This document shows, in pieces, positions 1 through 11,109 of a stretch of DNA of 64,000 nucleotides; positions within the stretch are counted from its first letter, which is position 1; every line of letters begins with the position of its first letter. The translations under genes and the position numbers were made by a program. Source of the stretch: Deroplatys truncata (Eukaryota > Arthropoda > Insecta > Mantodea > Mantidae). Under the pieces are notes generated by a model. That model did not search any database and was not told the origin of the DNA. It was given only the letters and a program-made list of their open reading frames with translations. The stretch lies in the NCBI GenBank assembly GCA_030765065.1, contig CM060978.1, positions 111,891,692-111,955,691 of the forward strand, read 5' to 3'.

Positions 1-315
1 ATTTCACTACTTTCTCTCATATTAGTCGTAGTTCTTCAAAAAGAGAATTAGATTAATTTGGTAGCTTAAACGTCCTTTAATCTGCGAAATCTAAATGGGC
101 AATGAATAAAAGTACGAAATGAGTGCGCAAAGCAACTCCGAGCACTAAAATTTGCTAGCATTCACTTTAGGGACTAAGAAAACACAAACAAAATACTATG
201 TTAGTCAGCACATTGAAAGATCGTTTTAATGAAATATTCAAAGAAAAAACAAACTAAATAAAATTACACAATAAGTACAAGCTTTCGGAATGGCAATGCT
301 TTATAAATCACAAAT

Positions 316-323
316 AAAAAAAA
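316..323 (-). terminator. Pol III terminator of tRNA-Thr
   Basis: On the minus strand a run of eight T follows the tRNA 3' end by about five bases, the usual RNA polymerase III termination signal. Confidence 0.8.
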
Positions 324-328
324 TGAAT

Positions 329-400
329 TGCCTCCTGTGAGGTTTGAACTCACGACCCCTGGTTTACGAGACCAGTGCTCTGCCACTGAGCTAAAGAGGC
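329..400 (-). tRNA. tRNA-Thr (anticodon CGT)
   Basis: Read on the minus strand this folds into a complete cloverleaf. The 7-bp acceptor stem runs GCCTCTT at the 5' side to AGGAGGC at the 3' side, with one G-U pair, and the discriminator base is A. The D arm carries the A-box (TAGCTCAGTGGCAGAGC). The anticodon loop reads CTCGTAA, giving CGT, which decodes ACG threonine; the anticodon lies at 366-368. The T arm contains the B-box core GTTCAAAC. There is no intron and no CCA, as expected for a nuclear tRNA gene. Unlike the tRNA-like SINE heads elsewhere in the window, every stem pairs, so this is taken as a real gene. It is the only apparently functional gene found here. Confidence 0.95.
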
Positions 401-404
401 GAAT

Positions 405-1215
405 GAAGACTCGCACGCAAAATAGAGGTAACTGTATGTGAGGGTTGACACGTTTCTACTTTATATCGTTATTTTGTTTAAATGTTTTCACATTAGTTCT
501 TATAACATGGATCCATCGTTCCGATTTTGTAAAAGAGTTGTTTTATTTATCTCTCTGTTACCAACATATGGCATTTTAAAACTATGCACTTCTTTTCCTT
601 TCTTAATCCTATATAGCTATACAGCAATTGTAATTTGCTTTTATTTCTGTGCTTGACTTGGAGTGGATAGAAACAACGGTTTTATTTGCATAGCCTATAC
701 CTATAGCATTGCTTACTGGATATCATATCCTGACTTACAGAATGGCAATGCAATTGAGGAGATCCAAAGGCAGTTTATCGCAACAGGTTTTGATCCGTTT
801 GGAAATCCGAAAGGGTATTTAAAGCATTCTAAATATTGAATTTACTTTCAGCGCGACAAAGATAGCTAGCTACCTACAGGCTTTGTTCTTCCCATAAATT
901 GTAATTTTCAAGTATGGCATTTATTTATATTTGCATTACCGACCTTATGTGAAGGATTTTATTCTTTAATGAGGTCGTTTGTTGTCCGCATTTTCATGGT
1001 GTCTCAGTTAAACTTCAAACAGAATAAATACATACTTTCATTTGTCATAACAATATCCCAAACATATTATACCTTAATCAAAATCGTCAGTACCGTTTTT
1101 GAAAGTATAAAATATATGAAAAAATGACCAAGTAAAAGGCTGTTTGCTGTTAGGAATTTCATCAGAATATTATCTCAAAGTTAATCTACAAAGCGAACCG
1201 TAAGAGGAATTAATT
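405..1215. other. unassigned AT-rich DNA
   Basis: I see no gene, RNA or repeat that I can name. The one open frame (438-656) is a short hydrophobic translation of AT-rich DNA without recognisable features. Confidence 0.4.
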
Positions 1216-1219
1216 TCGA

Positions 1220-2030
1220 AAAATACGACTTCAAAAATGTTCGAGACAAAAAACATTTGTAACTAAAGCACGTGAACTTTCACTTCAACTTGAATAATTC
1301 ATCAATGATCAGCCATAACGGGAAGTGGCGTCATTGGGGTGGTATAACAAATTCCAAATGGGAGAAGAGGTTGAACAGGTACCATTAGAGAGGGGTCTTC
1401 AAAGAAGAAAGGCAAACGTCAATTTTTGTTGTGGCTAGGCTGTAGTGTCCAATGTATGTGTACCTACACGGGCAGCAAGATGCTTGAAAGCGTTGCAAGA
1501 TCGGGCATATTTGAGGGTTCCTCTCAGGATACATACACTCAGCAGCCGGGAAATTTATACAACATTCGCCCAAATTGCCCAGTTCCATCAATTGCCCAGT
1601 TTGTAGTAGAAGTAACGTACATATTTCTAATCACAGTTAACTTAAATAAAGAACACAAAACTCTCGAGTGTCATTGTATTGTGCAACGACATCTTAGTTT
1701 CCTATGCTAACATTAATTTGAATTTCTTTTTGCACCTTTTTTCAATATGAATGCATTGCTATTCTCATAATTATCAGGGAATGTGCTTCTCCTTGAAAGA
1801 GCACGAATTAATAAAAACATTTCCTACGAAAGTTGCTTGTTTTGAAGAGTTCTGTCTAATACTAATCTATTTAACCTCTCTCCATTTTGAAAATTTTAAG
1901 TGATACGCGACTGACTCCACTTCCGGTTATGGCTGATCGATGAAATGAAGCTCTAGTGAAAGTTAACGTGGGCTTTAGTTATTACTTGTTATAGTTTTGT
2001 GTCGAAAAATGTAATGCCATATACTTTTTG
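1220..2030. repeat. Diverged inverted repeat, arms of about 200 bp
   Basis: The left arm (about 1,220-1,425) and the right arm (about 1,825-2,030) are reverse complements with scattered differences. The best part is GATCAGCCATAAC followed by GGAAGTGG on the left, matched by CCACTTCC and GTTATGGCTGATC on the right. Homology continues outward through CTAAAGC and inward past a GGTCTTCAAA-like block. About 400 bp of unrelated DNA lies between. It could be a foldback or long-TIR element, or two copies of one repeat in opposite orientation. No coding region was recognised between the arms. Confidence 0.7.
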
Positions 2031-2089
2031 AATTAAATGACTTACAACTTAAGGGTGGTCCTGGTTCATCCTGTATAAACATTTATTTC

Positions 2090-3530
2090 CACTAAAATGT
2101 CGATATCGAATTTTCGGTCGAATGGGATACTTTATCAGTAAGCGGAAGAGAAAGTAAAAAGCTTTTAGCGTTGTGTATTTTGTCAAGCGAATTATTCATT
2201 AGCTTCTATCTGACATGAGAACAAACCCTGGTATGCAACTTCTTTTCCATCAACACTTTATTTGGGTGCTTGAGGGCCTGTCTTATATCATGTCTTTCTT
2301 TCTCCTCTTCGTCTTGTTCAAGGATACTATTTGTATTGATGGTTATGAATCCACTTAAAATACCACTGTTTCGAGGGGTTGCTCCAGGGCAGCTGTTGGG
2401 TTCATTATTCCTTAGAACTTGGTACTCTTGATGTCTTCCGTGCCATAGTACGAGAGAAACGTAACACATTTTTATTACATTAATAATCAAAATCGTCCAT
2501 CAGCAACACTTCAGTGAAGAATGTTTGTCATTCCTTCTCGAAACAGAGCAACGTTTGAGCGCCACGCTATTTGAAATACATTTTGACGTGTTGAAGTGTT
2601 TAAAGCCATGTACCATAGGTCCCACAAAGTCAGCTGTAGGAGCGTTACGAAAACTCGCAATTGCAAACGCAATTCACGATCCGTGAATTTGTTAACATAT
2701 TCAGTGCTAAAGAAAATTGCAAAAAAATCGGATATTAGTTAGATGGAGTATTTTTCCACTCGCAAATTCTTACGTGTATTCCCGAAAAAAATGGAAAATT
2801 TGAAAATAATTGGTACATAAAGCCTATTAAAATTGTAAAACCGTGAGTTTCAAAGTTAATGGTACGAACCGGCAAGGAATGGAATTGTGGTTGGTGGAAA
2901 TCGGAAATTTTTATTTTCGTTTACTTGGTAGAGCGCCGCTTGTTCGGACTGGAAGCAGCACGTCGGCTTTAGCTGACAAATTCTACCATCCCAGAAGGGA
3001 TGAACATTCTTACAGTGTGGTCGGTAAAATAGCTTCGACTAACTTTACGTGACCTCATTGCTCTTGAGCGGGCTGGCAACGTACGCTGTACATCGACCCG
3101 ATATGTATGAAGCTTTAACTAACGCCTTGGTAACACTGGGTCTTATGTACGAGTTATTCTGTGAGCGCTTCGACCACAGAGTACACGTGGCTTTAAGTTC
3201 ATTCCAATATATTTTAAGTTCTTGTACTATTTGCAATACATTTGAATTGCTTCTTGTTTGTAAATAACTGTTAAATGTAGTTTAATTTCAGCATTTACCA
3301 ATAACAGTAGTAGCATACAATGGATTTTCACATTACAATACAATAGGTCTTTTATTCTGCTTATATGTATATAAAATATCACATGGTTAAAAATGCTTAC
3401 TAACCCACATTTTACTATAATTTTTGTTAGAACCCTGAAAGCTGTAAACAAGGTATTCAGTTGCAACCGGCTTATAACATATTTTTTAAATAGCTTCGAA
3501 TTAACTTTCATTTTAATTTGTTTATTTATG
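2090..3530. other. unassigned DNA
   Basis: Only short open frames occur (for example 2,206-2,490 minus, 2,843-3,052 plus and 3,049-3,267 plus), none resembling a known family. No repeat from the rest of the window was recognised here. Confidence 0.35.
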
Positions 3531-3533
3531 CTG

Positions 3534-3685
3534 CCCACCTGAATTTTGCTAATTTCCTGTTTGCTCTTTGATACAGCTACATAAACAGAGATACCCGAGG
3601 TGGGACTCGAACCCACATTCCTTTGCACAACGGAACATCAAAACTAAGAGCCTTAGAGAGCGAGGCCACGGAAGCGACAAGATCG
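3534..3685 (-). repeat. tRNA-headed SINE fragment
   Basis: On the minus strand there is an A-box-like stretch (GTGGCCTCGCTCTC) and, about 45 bases on, a perfect B-box GGTTCGAGTCCC. The stems do not form a tRNA, so this is read as a SINE head, with body sequence toward lower coordinates. Confidence 0.5.
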
Positions 3686-3689
3686 TACA

Positions 3690-5035
3690 CTCGCACCAAA
3701 AAGCAAAGACGGAAAAATGAAGTCTTCAGTACTTAAAAGCTATGTCGGTTGCTTGTTTTGCGACAGTACAAAGTTCGTGTTGTTAGGTCCTCTAGTCCTA
3801 ACGAAAGCTTGAGTCGTTATCAGATCCATTCGCTTAACGGCCAGAATTGTTCAAAACAGGCATAAGCCTAATCGCAAATGACTCTAATGCCCCACCTTTA
3901 CTTTTTTGTGTATTGGCTGTTGGCCATAAATATGAAAACATAACATTGACAAATTACTCTTTAATGATAAATCTTTACTCTAAATTTTGACTACCCTTAT
4001 TCAAGGACGCGAGGGAAATTTTTAAAGGATGTTTCAGTTCTCTGGCATAGTTTATATCCAATTCCAGCAGAAAACATACCTCCTTAGTAGTTTTATGAAA
4101 CAGAAGTTTGTAAACTTAATGCCACCATAAAGCTAGACCACGCACATTATTAGTTTTAAGTTTAAAACACAGAGAAACAATAAGGTTTGTGTTAAAGTAC
4201 TCAAGACAACTAGACAGATGCGGTCCTCTTAATTGAAAGAAAGAACATAGTTACGGGAAGTAGAGGTAACAATTAGCTTGTCACATCTCAGATCATATAC
4301 CACTATGTTCGAGAGTCAGAAGTAAAACGGCAGAAAGTCTGCAAAAGGCCAGAAGAAAAATACATTTCTGAAGGGCACACCCTTGGATTCTTCTAATGAT
4401 AAAAGTATTATTTTTAATCACCTCCCGCTGTCCTTAAGCTCATAAAGTAATTTCGCTTCTTTCTTGTGCTTAGACCCCTTCCCCTTTACTTTCTGTACCA
4501 CTACGGTACTTAAGGTAGGGCAAGTATTACGCTCAACTCAAACATTCAATACTGAGGCATCACTGGTTGCACAGTTACCTTGGGGGAAAAATACCTTTTT
4601 TTTTGGGGGGGGGGAAACTTCGCGCACATTTTTTTGGGGGGTGCACACTCTCTGGAAACAAAACTCAAAAACGAATAATAGTATGACTACCAAATCTCAT
4701 ACCTACGTCAGCTTTCTTTTAATGATACAATCAGAATGCAGTCAAATACCTCCTTCTACAGAGTAGGAAGACCGCGTAAACGATGGATTGAGTGAAGCAG
4801 GAACAGGTTTTTAACCTAATCCATAAAAGACGACATCCTTCTACAATGAAGAAAATCCTTTAAACGGAAACGTTTTCATTATTTTCTTATACTTTCATAA
4901 AAATATTTGCAACAATTTTAGGCAACGTACCATACTTAGAGATTACGCTTGACAAAATAAGTATCTCGAGTTTTCTCAGAATAGCTTACGAGATATTCCA
5001 CATTCTCGCAGGATTTTTGTGTTACTGGGAAACTA
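3690..5035. other. unassigned DNA with T-run/G-run junctions
   Basis: No gene was recognised. Around 4,598-4,645 two T runs each pass directly into G runs (T8-G11 and T7-G6), which makes the open frame at 4,464-4,766 a low-complexity artefact. Confidence 0.4.
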
Positions 5036-5039
5036 TAAA

Positions 5040-5250
5040 AGCAAAAACGAACTTTTGTTCAGTGCCATGGGCGGGACTCGAACCACAGCTTCAGGTCTTC
5101 GCAGTTTATTTTTTCACCTACTGTTAAACCTTCTCATCTGATTCAAATATCTCAACAAACTTTAAGGACAATCTCAAATATACGAGATACACCTTAAAGG
5201 TGACTTGCAATGTGCATTTAAATTCCAGGCTTTGTAGTTAACTTCTCTTA
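5040..5250 (-). repeat. SINE fragment related to the ones near 53 kb
   Basis: On the minus strand a B-box-like GGTTCGAGTCCC lies at about 5,072. The flanking body shares the AGATA...CCTTTAAGG-like block and the CCTGGAATTTAAA-like block seen at 52.9-53.2 kb. That shared body is the main support for calling a common family. Confidence 0.45.
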
Positions 5251-5485
5251 TGGTTAATTTTATTTGGTAATAATGTTCTTCCACATTAGCCCTGTACAGA
5301 CAGTAATTTTGAAATGTTGGATTTGTTACCGAATCAGTTTTTCAACTTACTGCCTACACATGTGAAAGAACAATATTATTCAATACAAAGTTTATATTAA
5401 ATATACTGTGACACAGTTACGTGCCGAGTTATCAATTGGATGGGTCGAGCGGCCGGCCGGCTGAAGAGATAAGGGGAGATAAGCA

Positions 5486-5700
5486 GCGCTCTTATTTTTA
5501 TTTTTTATTATTTTTTATATTTTTTATTTTCGTATCTTTGTATTTTTTTTATTATTATTTTGCCTTTTTTCTATTTTTGTATTTATTTATTTATTTTATT
5601 TTTTTATTTATTATTTTTATTTTTTATTTATTTTTTATTGTTTTATTTATTTTTTCTTTTTTCCTTTTTATTTTTATTTATTTTTTTAGTTTTTTATTTA
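5486..5700. repeat. T-rich low-complexity tract
   Basis: About 215 bp made almost only of T and A in TTTTTATTTA-like units. It ends exactly where the SINE at 5,701 begins. The poly-Phe/Ile/Leu open frame across it (5,421-5,831) is an artefact. Confidence 0.9.
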
Positions 5701-5961
5701 GTCGTCCTCCGTGGACTAGTGGTAGCGTGCTAGCCTCTAGTTCCCAAGGTCGCGGGTTCAAAGCCGGCAGAGGGCGATGGATTTTTTCGGGCATAAAATT
5801 CCTTAGCACGCTTCCTTTGGAAGGGAAGTAAAGCCGGTGGTCCCGTGTCGTAGATTTACGGCACGTAAAAGAACCTCAAGCCTGATAGTCTTTCACGCCC
5901 AATATAGAATGGGACGCTAAAGACCATAGTAGTTAAAGAGCGTCCATAAATACACTCAATT
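5701..5961 (+). repeat. tRNA-headed SINE, family 1, copy 1
   Basis: The head has an A-box (GTGGACTAGTGGTAGCG) and a B-box (GCGGGTTCAAAGCC). The body carries TTTACGGCACGTAAAAGAAC and ends in AGAGCGTCCATAAATA. The same order of blocks recurs at 44.47 and 63.56 kb. The GGCACGTAAAAGAACC block resembles conserved central domains shared among metazoan SINEs, but I cannot name the domain with certainty. This copy sits directly upstream of the Gypsy leader. Confidence 0.85.
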
Positions 5962-6290
5962 CATCTCCCAGCGTAATCACCAGAAACGGTATCCAGGGAT
6001 AACCAGAATTTCCTGAAAGATTCCCTTCTACTCGCCTCTCGAGCATTCTAGAACTCTAGAAATTCCAGCGGTTATATAAGAGATAGTACCCGCGAGTCGG
6101 CCGTTAGTGAGTTAGGGAGTGCGTTTCTGACGCGATATCTAGTTTTGTTCTACGAGTGCAGTTGTAGCGTCAGTTGCGTCGTACAATCTCCTGCAGAGCG
6201 AGAGTTAGTAGAAGTCTTGTATTTGACTTCCCAGCAAGTGAAGCGTCCGGAAAATGAGGCTGCTTCGCGCGTATTTCATTACGCCGCTAC
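5962..6290 (+). other. Gypsy 5' LTR/leader remnant
   Basis: GC-richer than its surroundings, with a TATA-like box (TATATAAG, about 6,074-6,081) followed within 40 bases by GTTAGTGAGTTAGGGAG, a plausible transcription start region. Since only one copy exists in the window, the LTR limits cannot be fixed by comparing two LTRs. Confidence 0.45.
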
Positions 6291-6379
6291 TCCTGAGAAC
6301 TAAGTGGCCGCGACAGTGAGAACTGAACTAGAGCACATTAGCGAAGTGACAAGTTCAAAATTGGAGAAAGTCACAAGGT

Positions 6380-6900
6380 GTCTAGTGTGAATTCCGGATT
6401 GGAGAAAATGGGGACAAATGAAATCAAGGATGGAAAAATGGGGAGTGAAATGAATAAGTTGGGAAGGGAAATGACGAAAGTGAAATCCGCAATGGAAAAT
6501 ATGCAGGCGGAAATGAAGTGAGTAAAGCAATAAATAAGGAATGAAATGGAGAAGTTGAAATACGAACTCAGTTCTGACAATGACACGGTAAAATCTGAGA
6601 TAAATGCAATGGTGAAAGACTTGAAAGATGATGATGCAAAGCAGTTAAAAGAAATTAAATCTAACATGGAAGATAAAATAAATGCGATGGAAGGGTGTCT
6701 AGATCAGCAATAAAAACGTCTGCACGGCCAGACGAAAGAAAAAGAGGGTAATAAAGGCCGCAATGGACGATGGACCAACAGGAAAAGGAAAGCAAGAGGA
6801 TGATGGATGCCGCAGTGGAGGAGCTGCGCCGAGATTTGGAAGCCAAGATCCGTGCCAAAGATGTAGAGGATCCCAAGGTTATGAGATGGCCTAATGAAAA
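6380..6900 (+). pseudogene. Gypsy gag-like coiled-coil remnant
   Basis: The plus-strand translation is rich in Lys, Glu, Met and Asn with a heptad-like pattern (for example MGTNEIKDGKMGSEMNKLGR). It is interrupted by stops, including one right after the Met-Gln-Ala-Glu-Met-Lys segment near 6,520. The position before the protease fits Gag. I saw no CCHC zinc knuckle, although decayed sequence between 6,900 and 7,550 could have held one. The minus-strand open frames over this region are shadows. Confidence 0.55.
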
Positions 6901-7549
6901 ACAGTGAAGCCATCGACAATAGCTGCCATCGTCCAGGGCGGTGTTTAAGGTGGCAGTTTAAGACCATTACTACCCACAATAGATGGACGCCGGCGGAGAG
7001 GACGTCACAGCTTTTGGCTGCAGGGACAAGCACTTCCCACTTTCCCCACAGGAGGTTCGTCTGTGTTGGAGGGACGTTGGAGATCGTCTGGACAGCGCAT
7101 ACGCGGGTGCAGGAGCTTAAGGCAAGAGTGCAACAACCAACGTGACCTTACAAGAATTCGTCATGGACGTAGAGCAGCGGAATAAGAGATCGGGAGGTGA
7201 AACAAAAGTTTCTCCTGGCGGAACACCGTAGCGACAGCAATGCCCAGGTGGCTGCCCTCAGCACTGAATCGGCAAAGATGAGGGCCGAAGTGCCACCTCG
7301 GGCCGGCCGGATCTTAAGAGCCTAGAATGACGACCACAGCCCAATCATCGTAGAACTGGGGACGTGAGACCTACGTGCTGGAATTGGGGAGACCTTGGAC
7401 GCCGGAGGGTGGACTGCGGGCGCACACCTGTCAAGGATCAGAGAAACTACTAAGGGCTGGTGTGAAGAGGGGAACGTCGGCGTTACCATTACCTTACTCT
7501 ACCATCACGTTGAACACCGTGGCTGGGAACGGCGAGGATGGTCATGTAG

Positions 7550-8335
7550 CGATGGATGGATTCGGGAGCGTCCCTGCGGTGTGCTTGTGGACACGGGGAA
7601 CTCCCTAACAATCGCCAAGTCCGGTTTTACGCAGGGACTAATAAAGAGGACCCCGATCAGACGCTAAGAGCCAGGAACCCTCTTGGGTAAAATCCTGTCC
7701 GTGAGAGATGAAACTAACCCGCCTTCTAGATGTGTTATTAGGATGTTAGAATCATTTAGCTCTCATTGCAGACAAATAATTCGATCGTCACCAATTCGCG
7801 AGAAAAGAATTCACAGAAATGGAGTTACTTGCTATTTGTAAATCTTGCCATGTCCGATTTCATTCCTACTCCCTATATACCATGTGATTAATTGCTCACT
7901 TTTTAATCATGTGACTGTTTCCTTGTTTTGTATTCGCCGGTTCATATTCCTTACTTGGCTAACATTTGAGCTTTTCGTTGGGTTCTCAACTATCTCTTTC
8001 CCATGGCTCTATTTAAAAAATAGTTGAAACTAAGCTCTGCCACGTATGTACGTTTATAACTATAATCCCTTTACTTGTCGCAGGGGTATTACTTTATATA
8101 CGGATATCTTATTTAAACAATTTCCGGGCCGTATCAGAGAGAAAGCTTATTTGGAGTTGACCATTGGCAGGAGCAGGCTACAAATGTGGATGTTCGTTAC
8201 CGCAATAACCGAAGAAGTTATCCTGGGCCTGGATGCCTTCGGTTCTTCGATGTCAAGGTAGACATCGGGCGACGGATACTGTACTTGGGCCGCGAAGAGC
8301 TGCTATTGAACCATGCAGAGGAGAGGTTGTAGCCA
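7550..8335 (+). pseudogene. Gypsy aspartic protease remnant
   Basis: The first half contains the catalytic motif VLVDTGNSLTIAKS, followed by a QGL.KRTPI stretch, typical of retropepsin in this Gypsy group. The second half resumes near 8,110 with YLELTIGRSRLQMWMFV and continues ITEEVILGLDAF, the expected ILGLD-type end of the fold. It becomes frameshifted after that, where the plus-one frame reads DVKVDIGRRILYLG. About 350 bp of unrelated sequence separates the halves. Confidence 0.8.
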
Positions 8336-8639
8336 CTAAGGCTCTTACTTTCCGAACGAGAGGTGGCTCCAGCGTCGAGAGAGATGGTGACCGCGCGGGC
8401 AGAAAAACTCCTATCAGGTAACATGTCTGTGGACAGAAAGGACCCTACTGAAATGAGATTCATGTGTTCCTGATCGAGAGCCCGTTCTGGTGAGGATCCT
8501 TAATTCCACCGACCAAGACCATGAAGTGCTTAGTGGGATTGTTTTTTTTTTGGCAAATACAGATCACTTCTATAATACCTGCGGCCTGAGACACAGATAA
8601 TCAACCAAACATCAAGAAACTGAATGGAAATCTGAGAAG

Positions 8640-10030
8640 AAACTCTCCAAGAGGCAGATGAAAATCTATCGCGAAGTGAGAAGAGACAGATCCTCAACCT
8701 GTTCGCGGAATTCCAGGACTTCTTCAGCATATCACAAGATAATTATGGCCGTGCCAATAGAGTGGCGAATCGCATCGATATCTATCATGCGCCTCCGATT
8801 AGACAGTCGTCTCGGCATGTCGCGATACGAAGCAAAAGAAAATACACCAACGGATAGCGGATGTGAAGATCAAAGACATAATAGAGGAATGCGATAGCTG
8901 TGATCCTCACCGGTAGGACCAGTGAAAAAGGACGGAGATCTGCGCGTCTGCATTGTCCACGGGAAATTGCTTTCCGCTGCCAATATTGACGACACTCTGG
9001 ACACACTAGTGGGGGCCCAGTGGTTCTCCATCCTGGATCTGATGTTGGGGTACTGACAGCGAGTTCATCCCGATGAGTAGGGGAAGGCAGCATTTTCCAC
9101 TGGACATGAACTGTACAATTCACAGTAATTTCTTTCAGACTCTGCAACAACTCCGCAAAGTTCTAGACGCTCATGGGGTCTGTAAAGAGGAACCTAACCT
9201 AAGACGCTTATCGCCTTTATCTCAATGACGTCGCTGTCATACGCATGTCATTCAGGACCAAGCTGATGAAGGTGTTCGAAAGGCATATAGGCCAACCTCA
9301 AGCTAAACCTCAAGAAATACCAGCTGTTTAGAAAGGAAGTGCGCTGTCTGAGAAACTTCGTAAGCCCCAATGGAGTGTCTGCGAACACCCAGAAGCTAAA
9401 AACCATAGAAGCTAAAACGACTAGTCCAGACTAAGGAATAATCAAGAATGTCGACGGTCCCTGGGTCTTTGCACGCACCACCGGGAATTCGTGGGTACGT
9501 AAATATCGCCAAACCGCTGACACAATCGACAGGGGTATGATGAACTTTCGAGTGGTCCGATCAAGCTGAGGCAGCTTTTCAGGACCTGAAGAACTCCTTG
9601 TGCACGTCTCCGGCACTAGAACATCCCATCTTCGGTAAGAAGTTCATTGTGGACACGGATGACAGCGAAGTCATCATTGGGGTATCTTGTCGCAAAAGCA
9701 GGACGCAGAAGAGAGCGTACTGGCCTACTCATAAAAACCTGTGCAATTATTGCTGACAAGACGAGAGTTGCTAGCTGCTGTAGAGACCCTGAAGCACATC
9801 ACAAGTAAATGTACGGACAGGAGTCCTACATTCGAAGGGACCATTCCGCCCTAACATGGCTGTTGCTTTTTCGCAATTTGGAAGCACAGACGGCACAACG
9901 GCTGAAGGAATTTTATCTCAGAGCACTAGACAGGAAGCCATTCTAACACAGACGACCTGTCGCGAAGACCGTGCCAGGAGAACTGCAACCACTGTGTGAA
10001 GGTCGAGACGAAGGAAACTGTTGCAGCCTT
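8640..10030 (+). pseudogene. Gypsy reverse transcriptase/RNase H remnant
   Basis: Across several frames the translation follows a Gypsy Pol: LFAEFQDFFSISQDNYGR with NRVANRIDI (about 8,690-8,780), KKDGDLRVC-like residues near 8,930, a FSILDL block (about 9,025), HPDE...AAFSTG, the active-site region near 9,205, then EVRCLRNFVSPNGVS (about 9,340). The RNase H part starts at FIVDTDDSEVIIGV (about 9,645), with the ELLAAVETLKH-like block near 9,765. The catalytic YLDD reads YLND here, replacing the first Asp. Dozens of stops and shifts show it is inactive. Confidence 0.85.
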
Positions 10031-11035
10031 ACGCCCGATCTTGGTGCAAACCAAGTCAGTTGGGACGAAGAGATCTTGAGGAGGGAGCAGCTGGAGGATC
10101 AAAACGTAGGACCGATCTGGAGGATAAAGAATGTAGCTAACGACCTGCGTCGGTGAACGTCGCTACAAGTGGGGCAATTTATAAGATATATTGGTCGCAG
10201 TGGACTCCCTGATGGTCAAGGACGATGTGTTGAAGTGAGTATAGGAGTCCACAAACGGAAAAACCAAGATATAAATCCTAGTGATCCTGATGAGCAAGGT
10301 CAAAATAGTCCTCGAGGTGACCCATGTCGGTGTACCGGTGAATACCTGATGTAAATAAGTCAAATAAGATGTTGGAGAAACTATGTCGCTGATTTTATTG
10401 GTTGCATCTTCGAAGCGATGTGGAGAGGTGGTGTAAATAATGCGATATCTGCCCGACAAATCGTGGGCCCAGACTCAGGCCGGGGCAAATGCAACAATGC
10501 ACTGGTGAACAATTGACTGTTCGGGATTACCCGGGAGCTCCACAGTGACTAAGGAAGGAACTTTAAATCCAACCTTATGCGAGAGCTGTTCCAGCGCCTC
10601 GAGATACACAAGATGCGTCCACTACCCTTAATCTGCAGTGGGACAGAATGGTGGAGCGTTATATTAAGATGGTCGAGGAGCATCTCCGGAAAGTGGTAAC
10701 TAGCCATCAGCAAGACTGAGATGTGTATGTGCAGTTATTCCTCTTGCCTTACCGAGCTTCAGCACCCTAATCCATTGGTATAACACCGGGCAGCATGTTA
10801 TTGGGCAGAAGCTACGGTTTTCACTTGATCTGTTATTCGGCACGCTGACCAGCCGGCAACGCTTTATGTAGGGGCGCTAACGCACAGGCTAGAAGACATC
10901 CAATAGGGTACACCTGAAACTGGCGTGTGATCAAATGAAGGCACGCTATAATCATCTGTGCCGGATTCCAGGAGGATGACCTCTTATGGCGCTATCGTCC
11001 CACGAGGACTAAAGCGAAGTTCCTAGGACGGCCTT
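10030..11035 (+). pseudogene. Gypsy integrase remnant
   Basis: The N-terminal zinc-binding part is seen around 10,390-10,480: FYWLH, then SDVERWCK followed by CDIC and RGPR, i.e. the end of an HHCC module. The catalytic core appears internally deleted, because the sequence soon passes to a late-core block, DRMVERYIKMVEEHLRKVV (about 10,647-10,700), then LPYRASA and TPGSMLLGRSYG. The C-terminal SAGFQEGD-like block reads AGFQEDDLLWRYRPTRTKAK (about 10,962-11,020). The order and motif set identify a Ty3/Gypsy integrase. Similarity then stops and no LTR follows. Confidence 0.85.
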
Positions 11036-11109
11036 TATAATATTCACTACTTCTGTATAGCATCCGCTTTGTTCGCTGTAATTTCACTACATGCGTATAT
11101 GCATATTAT

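Larger units (their letters stand above)
5962..11040 (+). mobile_element. Decayed Ty3/Gypsy LTR retrotransposon
   Basis: Fragments of a Gypsy polyprotein occur in canonical order on the plus strand: gag-like coiled coil (about 6,390-6,900), aspartic protease (DTG near 7,588), second half of the protease domain (about 8,110-8,330), reverse transcriptase and RNase H (about 8,640-10,030), and integrase (about 10,030-11,035). Every domain is broken by stops and frameshifts. At the 5' side, about 5,962-6,290 looks like LTR and leader sequence, with a TATATAAG box at about 6,074. No matching 3' LTR was seen after the integrase, so the element appears truncated. About 350 bp between the two protease pieces (7,730-8,085) does not look like protease and may be a later insertion. 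Confidence 0.85.

Noticed and set aside
5421-5831. Open frame of 136 codons rich in Phe, Ile, Leu and Tyr, like a membrane protein
   Set aside because: It is a translation of the T-rich tract and the adjoining SINE; no start context or domain supports it.
6300-7033. Minus-strand frames up to 109 codons
   Set aside because: They oppose the Gypsy gag-like coiled coil; their Phe/Ser/Leu-rich composition is the complement of its Lys/Glu-rich coding.
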